In this document: in pieces, positions 8,428-16,521 of the stretch
How the letters are laid out: every line of letters begins with the position of its first letter
Position numbering within the stretch: the first letter of the stretch is position 1
NCBI GenBank assembly: GCA_001769535.1
Contig: MEOH01000010.1
Location: 62,001 to 126,000, forward strand
DNA from: Bacteroidetes bacterium GWF2_38_335
GTDB lineage: Bacteria > Bacteroidota > Bacteroidia > Bacteroidales > GWF2-38-335
Direction of reading: 5' to 3'
Length of the DNA: 64,000 bases
Translations under genes and position numbers: made by a program
Notes under the pieces: generated by a model
The model's input: only the letters and a program-made list of their open reading frames with translations
Database searches by the model: none
What the model was told of the DNA's origin: nothing

Positions 8428-11124
8428 TTACAAATTTATACTGAATTTATTTTTTTCCGATGTGTTCAGGTCATCATATTTGCCTGAAGCCCTGAATTGA
8501 AGATAACCTTCTTTCTTCCACGATTTCCCGGATGTGTTGATCCGGTCAAGGTCACTTTCTCCAAGATGCCAGCTTCGAATGGTCTTATCCTTCGAACCGG
8601 TGATGATGCTTTTTTTATCGGGCGAAAAACCAATAAAAGAAACAGCTCCAAGGTGACCTTTCATTTCATATATCAGTTCTTCCTTTTGACTCCAAATACA
8701 AATACTGCCTGTATTGGTGCCTGTTATGATGAATTTTCCATCATTGGTGGTGGTTACAAAGGTTACGGGTGAATTGTGTTTAAATACATTTAACTTTCTG
8801 CCCGAAAGATCCCATAAAACGGCTGTTTGATCATCCGAAGCACTTAGAATCTGCTTGCCGTTTGGATGAAAATTCAGACAATTGATTTTGCCTGAATGAT
8901 TGATTACCTTCACAAAACCTGTCGGTGTTTGATCCCACAAATATCCGGCATTACCCTGACAAACAACCAGAAACTCGCCATTTTGTGAAATTCTTGAATC
9001 GGTCACCGTGCTTGTAGTCTTCGCCTGAACTGGCTTTGCACTTTTTAAACCTGTAAGATATACAGTCCCATTCTTTCCTCCAATTAACATCATGTCTGAC
9101 TTTTCACTGTATTCAATGGATACCGGTTCAAAATTTAATTTTAAGGTATTGATCAATTCTCCTGATTGATTCCAGGTCTTCACAGACATATCTGATAAGG
9201 CGGCAACAATATAACTGTCAGTTATTTTCATGCTGTTAATTGTTGCTCCGTCAGAGGAGATATCTTTAATTTTTACTCCTGCTGATGAAAAAACTTTTAT
9301 GGAATTGTCTGTGCCTGCGCAAAATATTTTTGATCCGTCAGAATTAATGGCTGCAAAACCGGATGAGCCTGTATTTTGATTTAAAGTCTGATAAAACACA
9401 TGCCTTGCATATATGCTGTCTCTGATTTCAAGAGAATAGGAATTTGTCGGGTCAATCATCAGTGCATATTCTGCCAGTCTCAAGGCTTTTGTCGGATTGC
9501 TATTTATATAATCCTTGGCCATATTGGTAAGAAAAAGGGCTTTGGTTTTTTTCTCCTGCGACAACGCTCTTACTTCATTGACCTTTGATTGCTTATAAGC
9601 CGATTCCACTTCTTTTTTCTGGCTTTCCAACTGTACGTTTGATGTTTCAAGTTCTGCCTTGGCATTATCAGCCTCCTTTTTGGCCTCAATGGCTTTTTGT
9701 TTTTCCCGGTTGGCCAATTTTTCATTTTCAAGAGCAATCTTTTCTTTTTCCATTGCTTTGGATCTTTCGTTGAGGGCCCAGATTGAAAATCCGCTAAAAA
9801 TTGCCAGCAACAGTGCCATCAGTATTATCAGCCAAATACGACGCCTGCGTTTTGCTTTTTCGGCTTCTCTTTTACTCTTGAAAATAAATTCATTCAGTTG
9901 CTCATTGAGAAAAATCTTGCCTTCATAAGGGGCAATATAGGAAAGGTCATTTTTGTTTAGTAAAATCTTCCTTCTCAGGAAATTGTCGTAGGCATTTTCA
10001 ATGAACTGCCTGACTTCCAAAAGCTCTTTTTCAACAAGAGTGATTTTTTCATAAATTTTTGACGCAAGTGCATCATGCCGCAATTCATAATGGCCGCTTT
10101 CATCCTTATCCCTGAGAATGCGTAAATTAATGAACCGCTGAATCAAATCGCGCAGGGTTTCTATGCTCAGGTTTTTGCCTAAAGTACGGCTGTAATCCAG
10201 AACTTCTTCCTCGGTAATCTGTCTTTTTGTGCCTTTAGTCGAGACAAAAGCCTTTAATGCCACAAGGGCTGTGTCGGGGTCGGGTAGAAGTACAATCTGC
10301 TCTTCAAGAAAACTACCGAGTAAGTCCTTAACCTCGCCGGTTTTTTTCAATTGGGCTAAGGTGAATTTTGGTGACTGTCCGGGGTTCTCGCTTTTTGCAA
10401 CTTTAAAAAGTTTATCCAGAAATACCTGCAGGTAGGTGAGTTCCACATCAACACCTTCCGGCGATAACCTTTCTAGCAACTGATCCGAAAAGCCCGGCTC
10501 AATGTCAATGCCTGCAAAACGACACGGTCCCTCAATGGCATGCTGGGCATTGCTCCGAGTCATTTTTTCAATCCTGATGCGGTTTGCCAGAAATGTGGGT
10601 ATCTGTTTTTCAAATTCTGTGATGCCTGCCAGATATTCTTCCCTGATAACAAACAAAAACCTGCATTGTAAGTCGCTTTCGGCCACTTCTTTAATGGCTT
10701 TTATAAATTCCTCTTTTTCGGTTTTGCTCCCGAAAATAAACAACTCTTCAAATTGGTCAAAAATCAGGTAAACAGGCTTGAAATGGTCAAGGTAAAGTGA
10801 TCGGATTCCCTTCTTCAACCACCCGTCTTTTGCGGTGTTAAGGGTAAACGGGGTAATGGCTGCGGCAGAAAGTGAGCGGGCCAGACTTTCAGTCATGTTG
10901 CCTCCCCTGCGGATGTTTACCGGCAGCCAGTCCGACTCCGAAAATTTGCTGGCCAAACCGCAATATATGAGGGATGATTTCCCCGTTCCTGAAATTCCGT
11001 AAACCAACAGAATCTTGCTTTCGAAAATCTTTTGGTATAGTTCTTCTATCTCACGGTCACGCCCAAAGAAAATCTCTTTGTCTTCTTTTGTATAACTGTC
11101 GAGGAACTTGAAGGGTGATGTCAT
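8428..11124 (-). CDS. Membrane STAND NTPase (nSTAND1-like) with WD40 repeats
   Basis: 898 residues. Order of parts: STAND P-loop NTPase at about 1-370 with Walker A GISGTGKSS at 43-51 and Walker B-like LIFDQFEELF around 120-129 (Asp123, Glu126/127); a helical region; one transmembrane helix at about 430-451 preceded by KAKRRRR; a coiled coil at about 452-525 rich in Lys, Glu and Ala; then WD40-like beta repeats from about 580 to the C-terminus, with several repeats ending in W-D or W-S. The positive-inside rule puts the NTPase in the cytoplasm and the WD40 domain in the periplasm. STAND NTPases act as signal-gated switches that oligomerise on sensing a ligand. The NTPase half is strongly similar to the gene just upstream (same MTSPFKFLDSYTKEDKEIFF start). 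The start is the ATG 16 bases after that gene's stop. Sensor ligand unknown. Confidence 0.88.
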   Translation of the reverse strand: MTSPFKFLDSYTKEDKEIFFGRDREIEELYQKIFESKILLVYGISGTGKSSLIYCGLASKFSESDWLPVNIRRGGNMTESLARSLSAAAITPFTLNTAKDGWLKKGIRSLYLDHFKPVYLIFDQFEELFIFGSKTEKEEFIKAIKEVAESDLQCRFLFVIREEYLAGITEFEKQIPTFLANRIRIEKMTRSNAQHAIEGPCRFAGIDIEPGFSDQLLERLSPEGVDVELTYLQVFLDKLFKVAKSENPGQSPKFTLAQLKKTGEVKDLLGSFLEEQIVLLPDPDTALVALKAFVSTKGTKRQITEEEVLDYSRTLGKNLSIETLRDLIQRFINLRILRDKDESGHYELRHDALASKIYEKITLVEKELLEVRQFIENAYDNFLRRKILLNKNDLSYIAPYEGKIFLNEQLNEFIFKSKREAEKAKRRRRIWLIILMALLLAIFSGFSIWALNERSKAMEKEKIALENEKLANREKQKAIEAKKEADNAKAELETSNVQLESQKKEVESAYKQSKVNEVRALSQEKKTKALFLTNMAKDYINSNPTKALRLAEYALMIDPTNSYSLEIRDSIYARHVFYQTLNQNTGSSGFAAINSDGSKIFCAGTDNSIKVFSSAGVKIKDISSDGATINSMKITDSYIVAALSDMSVKTWNQSGELINTLKLNFEPVSIEYSEKSDMMLIGGKNGTVYLTGLKSAKPVQAKTTSTVTDSRISQNGEFLVVCQGNAGYLWDQTPTGFVKVINHSGKINCLNFHPNGKQILSASDDQTAVLWDLSGRKLNVFKHNSPVTFVTTTNDGKFIITGTNTGSICIWSQKEELIYEMKGHLGAVSFIGFSPDKKSIITGSKDKTIRSWHLGESDLDRINTSGKSWKKEGYLQFRASGKYDDLNTSEKNKFSINL

Positions 11125-11140
11125 ATAATAACTTTATATT

Positions 11141-13216
11141 TTAATCAATACTGAAAATGATTCCGTTTAGATATCGTTCCTTGCCATCTGGAGCCATTGC
11201 TTTTATATCTGAAATAAAAATATCCTGACCTTTTTTAAGCTGTTTAATGGCTTTAATCTGACTTTCATTAAAAGTTGAACTTTTAGATTCAATACAGGTA
11301 AATAGTCCGTTAACTTCAATCATTAAGACGAATCCTGTTACTGAATATTTTAAATCAAATACAGAATTTTTTATTTCAGCAATTATTCCTGTATTATTAA
11401 GCAATTCTTTTTTTGATATTTTCCCGCCTTTTTTTTCACATAAAAACGGTTCCGGATCAGGAATTCGATAAACACGAAAACCCATTCTCCCAATAGGCGT
11501 AAAAGCAGTATCTTCAGGGCGATATCTAATGGATACATTTATATAACACAACTGATTTTCTTGCTGAGGGAAGATAATATATTCGGTATTATTTGATCCT
11601 TTTTTCAGTTTGCCGCCGGTTGTAGAAACGTAAACATCTTCAGCGCTGAATCCCGGTACTGCCACTGTTATCGGATTATCGATGCCTAAATATAAAACAT
11701 TCATTTTTGTAGCAGAAATAACTGCCGAAGGCGGGCCTTTTTTCACTAATCTTAAGCTGTCAGCCTCCTTTTTAGCAACATCCGCTTCATTAATAGCTTT
11801 TAATGCTTTTTCCTTTTCTATAAGTGCAGTTTTTTCATTCTCTTTTGCTTTAGTTCTTTCATTCAATGCCCAAAATGTAAACCCCGATAAAACAACAAAT
11901 AATAAAATAGCCGCAGATACTGCAAAGGTTCTTTTTCTACGTTTTATTTTACTAAGCATCCTGCGGCTGTCATTAATAAAGCTGATAAGTTGCTCACTTA
12001 GAAACATTTTATCTTCATACGGAGCAAAATAACTGAGGTCTTTGGTTGATAGATAAATTTTTCTTCGCTGGTAATTATCAAAAGAATTTTCAATAAACTG
12101 TCTGACTTCAAGAAGTTCTTTTTCAACCAGACTGATTTTCTCATAAATTTTGAGAGCAAGAGCATCATGCCTTAATTCAAACCGGCCACTTTCGTCTTTG
12201 TCTCTTAAAATCCTTAAAGATACAAAATGCTGAATGAGTTCACGCAGACGTTCTGCTGATAAGTCTTTACCTAAGGTCCGGCAAAATTCAAAAACCTCAC
12301 TTTCTGTAATTTGTCTTTTTGTTCCTTTTGTTGAGACAAATGCTTTTAGTACGGCCAGACCAATATCAGGATCGGAGAGTTCTGAAATCTGATCATCAAG
12401 AAATGAACCCAATAAATCTTTTACATCACCTGTTTTATCCAATATAGCATGAGTGAATTGTAAATTATTTCCGGTTTTTTCGTGTGAAACAAGTTTATAA
12501 ATTTTATCAAGATAAACTTGCAAATATGTAAGTTCAATTTCATTGCTGTCGGGCGAAAGTTTATTCAGTAACTGATCAGAAAATCCTTCTTCAAGTTCAA
12601 TTCCTGAAAATTTACAGGGTCCCTCGACAGCCATTTTTGCATTTAGCCGTGACATTTTTTCAATTCTTACCCTGTTTGCCAGAATAGAGGGTATGGTTTT
12701 TTCAAATTCAGTAATTCCGGCCAGATATTCTTCCCTGATAACAAAAACAAACCGGCATTGCAAATCGCTGTCAATTACATCCTTGATTAGTTTGACGAAT
12801 GCTTCTTTTTCAGATTTGCTTCCAAAAATAAAGAGTTCTTCAAATTGATCAAAAATTAGAAAAACTGGCTTAAAATGATCAAGATATAATGAATGCAATG
12901 CTTTTTTTAGCCAACCTTCTTTTGAAGAATTTATCTTTAAGGTGGTGAGAGATAGAGCAGAAATTGATCTTTCAATGCTCTCGGTAATGTTTCCGCCCCG
13001 CCTTATATTTACAGGCAGCCAGTCGCTTTCTGAAAACTTCCCTGACAGTCCGCAATTAATAAGAGATGACTTTCCGGTACCCGAAACGCCATAAACCAAT
13101 AATGTTTTATTTTCAAAAACCTTATGGTATAATTCCTCAATTTCCTTATCGCGCCCAAAGAAAATCTCCTTGTCTTCTTTTGTGTAACTGTCGAGAAATT
13201 TAAAAGGCGATGTCAT
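11141..13216 (-). CDS. Membrane STAND NTPase fused to a GldM/PorM-like C-terminal domain
   Basis: 691 residues from the ATG at 13216, chosen because it aligns with the start of the paralogue (MTSPFKFLDS); a TTG at 13237 would add seven residues. The N-terminal NTPase has Walker A GVSGTGKSS at 43-51 and a LIFDQFEELF Walker B. A basic stretch (KIKRRKR) and one transmembrane helix follow at about 430-450, then a short coiled coil. From about 494 the sequence leaves the paralogue and resembles the last two periplasmic domains of GldM/PorM: SATKMNVLYLGIDNPITV at the start, then FRVYRIPDPEPF, GGKISKKELL, then DIKAMAPDGKERYLN at the end. GldM/PorM is the proton-driven motor protein of gliding and T9SS, whose periplasmic domains reach the GldK/GldN ring. 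Carrying these domains on a STAND switch is very unusual. This is the first gene of the operon. Confidence 0.87.
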   Translation of the reverse strand: MTSPFKFLDSYTKEDKEIFFGRDKEIEELYHKVFENKTLLVYGVSGTGKSSLINCGLSGKFSESDWLPVNIRRGGNITESIERSISALSLTTLKINSSKEGWLKKALHSLYLDHFKPVFLIFDQFEELFIFGSKSEKEAFVKLIKDVIDSDLQCRFVFVIREEYLAGITEFEKTIPSILANRVRIEKMSRLNAKMAVEGPCKFSGIELEEGFSDQLLNKLSPDSNEIELTYLQVYLDKIYKLVSHEKTGNNLQFTHAILDKTGDVKDLLGSFLDDQISELSDPDIGLAVLKAFVSTKGTKRQITESEVFEFCRTLGKDLSAERLRELIQHFVSLRILRDKDESGRFELRHDALALKIYEKISLVEKELLEVRQFIENSFDNYQRRKIYLSTKDLSYFAPYEDKMFLSEQLISFINDSRRMLSKIKRRKRTFAVSAAILLFVVLSGFTFWALNERTKAKENEKTALIEKEKALKAINEADVAKKEADSLRLVKKGPPSAVISATKMNVLYLGIDNPITVAVPGFSAEDVYVSTTGGKLKKGSNNTEYIIFPQQENQLCYINVSIRYRPEDTAFTPIGRMGFRVYRIPDPEPFLCEKKGGKISKKELLNNTGIIAEIKNSVFDLKYSVTGFVLMIEVNGLFTCIESKSSTFNESQIKAIKQLKKGQDIFISDIKAMAPDGKERYLNGIIFSID

Positions 13217-13272
13217 TTTTTCTTTATTTATCAGCAACCTGAGTTAATACTTGCTTTTTTTCATTTTCATCC

Positions 13273-13280
13273 GAAAATTA
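13273..13280 (-). promoter_or_regulatory. Possible -7 element for the STAND-WG-SpoIIE operon
   Basis: On the minus strand this reads TAATTTTC, one base from the Bacteroidota -7 consensus TAnnTTTG, and lies about 57 bases upstream of the first operon gene. No TTTG is seen at the expected -33 position, so support is weak. Confidence 0.25.
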
Positions 13281-13497
13281 CATATAAAAATGGAATTATA
13301 GTATAAAATCCATTGTTTTTGTCATCATGCATTTCATATTCAGGGAAAGATTAATTCATAAAATGAAAATTATCCGATATTTTTTATTTTTTAGTTTATT
13401 TCCGAAAATTATGTAATTTCGAACAATAAAATCAAGCGTTATTCTCTTGATGATTATAGTGTGGAAACAGTTTTATGGATGGCCGGTGATATTATTA

Positions 13498-14295
13498 ATG
13501 CAAAATATTATAAATAAAGTAACAAGAAAAAGGAGAATAGTTTTTTTATTGTTGGTATTAATTATTTATAGTAGTTGCTCTGATTTAAATAATGAAAAAA
13601 CTATTGAAAATCCAAAAAAAGCTATTGACGATAATATAGCAGATATAAATCACCAAATGTCATCTGATGAGAGAGTTTTTGTAAGCAGGGAAGATTCAGT
13701 TGGAAATAGAATGGAAGGGGATTTGATTAATAGCAAAAAACATGGTGTGTGGAAGTTTTATTCTGTTAAAAATATACTTGACTCTGTCAATTTTTATCGG
13801 GGTGATACAGTTTATTTAAAACTTGATAAAGATGATTATAATTGTGAGTTTATTTCAATAAAGAATAAATACAAAGTGTCGGTTCCAAAAAAATGGAAAA
13901 TTGAAAACAGTGAAAATGAAAATGTTTTGTTATCATTATTTAAAAATTGTAATGATAGTTTTAAACCTGTTATAACAATAACATATGAAAAAAACAATTT
14001 TAAATCATTTAAGGAATATATTGAAAATTCAATATATTCACTTCAGAATAAGCCATATTTTAAAGAATTATTACAATCAAATTTGACTAAAATAAATAAA
14101 AATCAAGCTGCCTATGTTTCTTTCGAAATTATTGTGAATGAAGAAATAGCTGGTGTACTTGCAATTTTTATTGATATTAACAATGAAATATTTGTTTTTA
14201 CAGGGACAGCCTTTAATGAACCAAAAGGTGAGTTTCTAAGATATAAAGTGGTGTTTGAAAAAATTGCGGAATCTTTTTCCCCATTGGAAGATTAA
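13498..14295 (+). CDS. Lipoprotein with a MORN-like motif and PsbP/DcrB-like domain
   Basis: 265 residues from the ATG at 13498. An ATG at 13447 in the same frame would put a long non-signal stretch before the lipoprotein signal, so I prefer the later one. The lipobox is IIYSSC with the lipidated Cys at 27, so it is predicted to sit in the inner or outer membrane, facing the periplasm. Residues about 60-75 read GNRMEGDLINSKKHGVWKFY, a MORN-variant (YwqK-like) unit. The rest, from KYKVSVPKKWKIE to the C-terminal FEKIAESFSPLE, has the pattern of PsbP/DcrB-like alpha-beta proteins, a fold of unclear role in these bacteria. The gene is strikingly AT-rich and diverges from the STAND operon. Function unknown; fold assignment tentative. 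Confidence 0.65.
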   Translation: MQNIINKVTRKRRIVFLLLVLIIYSSCSDLNNEKTIENPKKAIDDNIADINHQMSSDERVFVSREDSVGNRMEGDLINSKKHGVWKFYSVKNILDSVNFYRGDTVYLKLDKDDYNCEFISIKNKYKVSVPKKWKIENSENENVLLSLFKNCNDSFKPVITITYEKNNFKSFKEYIENSIYSLQNKPYFKELLQSNLTKINKNQAAYVSFEIIVNEEIAGVLAIFIDINNEIFVFTGTAFNEPKGEFLRYKVVFEKIAESFSPLED

Positions 14296-14335
14296 CCTTG
14301 AAGATATGTTTTATATTAATCGTAATTCTCAAGTC

Positions 14336-14692
14336 ATGAAACATATAGTATTTATGTTATCTGCATTTTTTTTTATATTCACAAATGCCCAATCCACCCT
14401 CTTCATTAGACACTACACCTCCCCCCAAACCTCCTATTCCCTGGAAGATTTAAGTAAAATCAATTTTTCCGGTTCAGAAATGAATGTCGAAAAAACCGGG
14501 GGAGAAATATGTGTTTCACCTCCAATTAAAGACTCAATAAAAATTTTTTCCCCTTCTGAAGGAGAACGCTATCATGTATATATAACCACAGATTCAATAA
14601 TCTCTTTTAAAAGTAAAGGTCTAACAGATTCAACTGTAAGGTATTATATCCATATTATAGACGGGAAAACAACTGTAACAGAAGTTAAATAA
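14336..14692 (+). CDS. Small secreted protein, chimeric copy of the module in the 16.0 kb gene
   Basis: 118 residues from the ATG at 14336, chosen because it gives a signal peptide (MKHIVFMLSAFFFIFTNAQ); an in-frame ATG at 14255 lies within the previous gene. Mature residues to about 60 match the gene at 16020, including FSGSEMNVEKTGGE, and the DNA is identical over 36 bases (14464-14499 versus 16148-16183). After that the two diverge: this copy lacks the T9SS sorting domain and instead ends in a short predicted beta region (SIKIFSPSEGERYHVYITTD and onward). It looks like the product of recombination or partial duplication. The N-terminal segment resembles the one preceding many FISUMP or T9SS proteins. 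Function unknown. Confidence 0.6.
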   Translation: MKHIVFMLSAFFFIFTNAQSTLFIRHYTSPQTSYSLEDLSKINFSGSEMNVEKTGGEICVSPPIKDSIKIFSPSEGERYHVYITTDSIISFKSKGLTDSTVRYYIHIIDGKTTVTEVK

Positions 14693-14702
14693 TTTATAAA
14701 AT

Positions 14703-15695
14703 ATGAAAAATGTAATTATTTTTTTTGTACTAACTTGTTCTGCTTTTCTATTTATCTCAATTGGTTCTTGTGGAAAAAAAGCTACTATCAAAAAAGAGCT
14801 ATCAAAAATAGTTGTTTATAATGAAAATAATAAAGAATACCAAGTTGGATGTTTTGATAATAACAATAAAGCCCAAGGAGTTCATGCTTTTTTTGATGAA
14901 AAATTTAATATAAAAGCAATATATGAATTTAAAGATTCAATTTTGAATGGTTATTTTATTTCTTTTTCAAATGACAGTAATATTTGGGCGGAAGGGACTT
15001 TAAAAAATGGTGTTGAATGCGGCACAAAAATTGAGTATTATCAAAATTCTATGGTTTATCAAATATCGTATGTAGATACTTTGAAAAATAAATTGTATTT
15101 GTATCAATATAACCCAAACAATTCATATTCAATACAAGAGTATTGTTTTTTTCCAAAAATAAATAGGTATTTAATAAATTGTTTTTTATCCATAAAAGAC
15201 AATGATACGTTGGATAATAGTTTATATTATTCCTTAAAAAAAGAGGAAAATGAAAAAATCAAGATCAAGCTTCAATTTTCATTGAATACTTTTAAAATAT
15301 CTGAAAATGAGTTAAGAAATAAGGACTATAAAATCCTTATTAAAAATAAAAATTATTTAGATACAAAATATTCATTTACAGATAATGAATACATTTTTGA
15401 AGACATAAAAGATAGTATTTTCAGTCAATTTAATAGTAATCCTTTCGATTATGAGTTTAAAGGAGAGCCAGATAAATTTATTGCTATTCTTTCATTTGAA
15501 TACAATAATCCCGTTGATTTAAGAGCCATTCCCTCATTTTTCTTGTTTATTAATGGAGATGTTTTAATGCACATGAAAAATTTTTATAATGATATTGTTT
15601 TACCAAATATTAATATTAATGGTAAATTAAAAGAAAGAAAAGAACTTGAAAAATGGATATCTATAAACAGAAAATTTATAAAGTTATTTTTATAA
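14703..15695 (+). CDS. AT-rich lipoprotein with MORN-variant repeats
   Basis: 330 residues. A signal peptide with a lipobox-like ISIGSC puts the lipidated Cys at 23. Residues about 45-120 contain two to three YwqK/MORN-variant units (QGVHAFFDEKFNIKAIYEF, NGYFISFSNDSNIWAEGTLKNG and CGTKIEYYQNS). The remainder is Asn-, Lys- and Ile-rich and not recognisable. Local base composition is very AT-rich (single lines near 15.24 kb and 15.36 kb are about 20% G+C), well below the neighbouring housekeeping genes. It starts 10 bases after the preceding gene and is probably co-transcribed. MORN-variant repeats are found in surface proteins, effectors and immunity proteins; nothing here decides among these. 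Confidence 0.65.
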   Translation: MKNVIIFFVLTCSAFLFISIGSCGKKATIKKELSKIVVYNENNKEYQVGCFDNNNKAQGVHAFFDEKFNIKAIYEFKDSILNGYFISFSNDSNIWAEGTLKNGVECGTKIEYYQNSMVYQISYVDTLKNKLYLYQYNPNNSYSIQEYCFFPKINRYLINCFLSIKDNDTLDNSLYYSLKKEENEKIKIKLQFSLNTFKISENELRNKDYKILIKNKNYLDTKYSFTDNEYIFEDIKDSIFSQFNSNPFDYEFKGEPDKFIAILSFEYNNPVDLRAIPSFFLFINGDVLMHMKNFYNDIVLPNININGKLKERKELEKWISINRKFIKLFL

Positions 15696-15862
15696 CTCTA
15701 TTCTTATTTATCACATTGATTTATATAAAATTAATTAATTTATTAAGTATTTTGTTGCTATTTGCAAAAACAATTTCCGTTGAAGAGCGATTTATTAAAA
15801 GAACTCATTTAAGATATTTTATTAGTGAAAATAATTTAAATCCGGATGATTTTGGAATATGA
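15653..15862 (+). CDS. Possible small membrane protein
   Basis: 69 residues overlapping the end of the previous gene by 43 bases in another frame. It has a long hydrophobic segment at about 9-38 (IYKVIFITLFLFITLIYIKL and onward) and a short polar tail. In such AT-rich sequence a hydrophobic frame can arise by chance, so I include it only as a possibility. Confidence 0.3.
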   Translation: MDIYKQKIYKVIFITLFLFITLIYIKLINLLSILLLFAKTISVEERFIKRTHLRYFISENNLNPDDFGI

Positions 15863-16019
15863 TTTTTATAAAAATTTAATTATTATTTTAAATAAAACCC
15901 AATTTCAGACAATAATACTGAGTAAGTTAAAACGACAAGTCTGAGGGGTGGAGTTTGTCATAAAATAATTTTTGGAATTGAAATATTTATATAGTATTTT
16001 TAAAACTTATTTATATGTC

Positions 16020-16508
16020 ATGAAAACTCTGTTATTTATTTTTGCGATTTCTTTTGTTTGTATAGTAGAGGCTCAATCCAGCCTATTCGTAAGACAATAC
16101 AGTTTTCCTCAAACAGCATATTTTCTGGAAGATGTAAGCAAAATCAGTTTTTCCGGTTCAGAAATGAATGTCGAAAAAACCGGTGGAGAAGTGGATGTGT
16201 ATAACCTGTCGGATATCCGTTACCTGAATTTTGAAAACCTGGCTACAGAAAATGAGGCCCGGGAGGAAATTGAAAGTACAGATGTCAGGTGCTACCCCAA
16301 TCCGGTCAAAGAAACCCTGAATTTTGAATTTGCAGATCAGGAAAACCATAAAATTGAAATAATTGATTTTCAGGGAAAGTTGGTTTATGTGGTTGAAATG
16401 AACGGAGAAAATGCAAAAGTAAATTTCTCAGGTTTTCCGAAAGGACTGTATCTCTGCCGTATTTCGAACGGAAACAACACAGTAACAAAAAAAGTCATTA
16501 AAAATTAA
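16020..16508 (+). CDS. Small secreted protein with T9SS type A sorting domain
   Basis: 162 residues from the ATG at 16020, which begins a good signal peptide (MKTLLFIFAISFVCIVEAQ); an upstream TTG at 15972 is disfavoured. A short N-terminal module (LFVRQYSFPQTAYFLED, then ISFSGSEMNVEKTGGEVDV and DIRYLNF) is followed by a C-terminal T9SS type A sorting domain of about 75 residues (CYPNPVKETLNFEF, then IIDFQGKLVY, GLYLCRIS and a final KKVIKN). The sorting domain directs export through the Por system and anchoring or release at the cell surface. It contains little besides the module and the sorting signal, so it may be a minimal surface adaptor. It is followed 13 bases later by the FISUMP gene. 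Confidence 0.75.
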   Translation: MKTLLFIFAISFVCIVEAQSSLFVRQYSFPQTAYFLEDVSKISFSGSEMNVEKTGGEVDVYNLSDIRYLNFENLATENEAREEIESTDVRCYPNPVKETLNFEFADQENHKIEIIDFQGKLVYVVEMNGENAKVNFSGFPKGLYLCRISNGNNTVTKKVIKN

Positions 16509-16521
16509 ATAGCAACAAACC

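Noticed and set aside
11682-12032. 116-residue frame inside the GldM-STAND gene
   Set aside because: Complement of the coiled-coil and membrane segment, giving an artefactual Ser/Phe-rich peptide.
891-13216. The STAND operon as an Avs- or NACHT-type antiphage system
   Set aside because: The NTPases have a transmembrane helix after the ATPase module and sensors predicted outside the cytoplasm, and there is no nuclease or other killing domain on them. I keep this as an alternative only.
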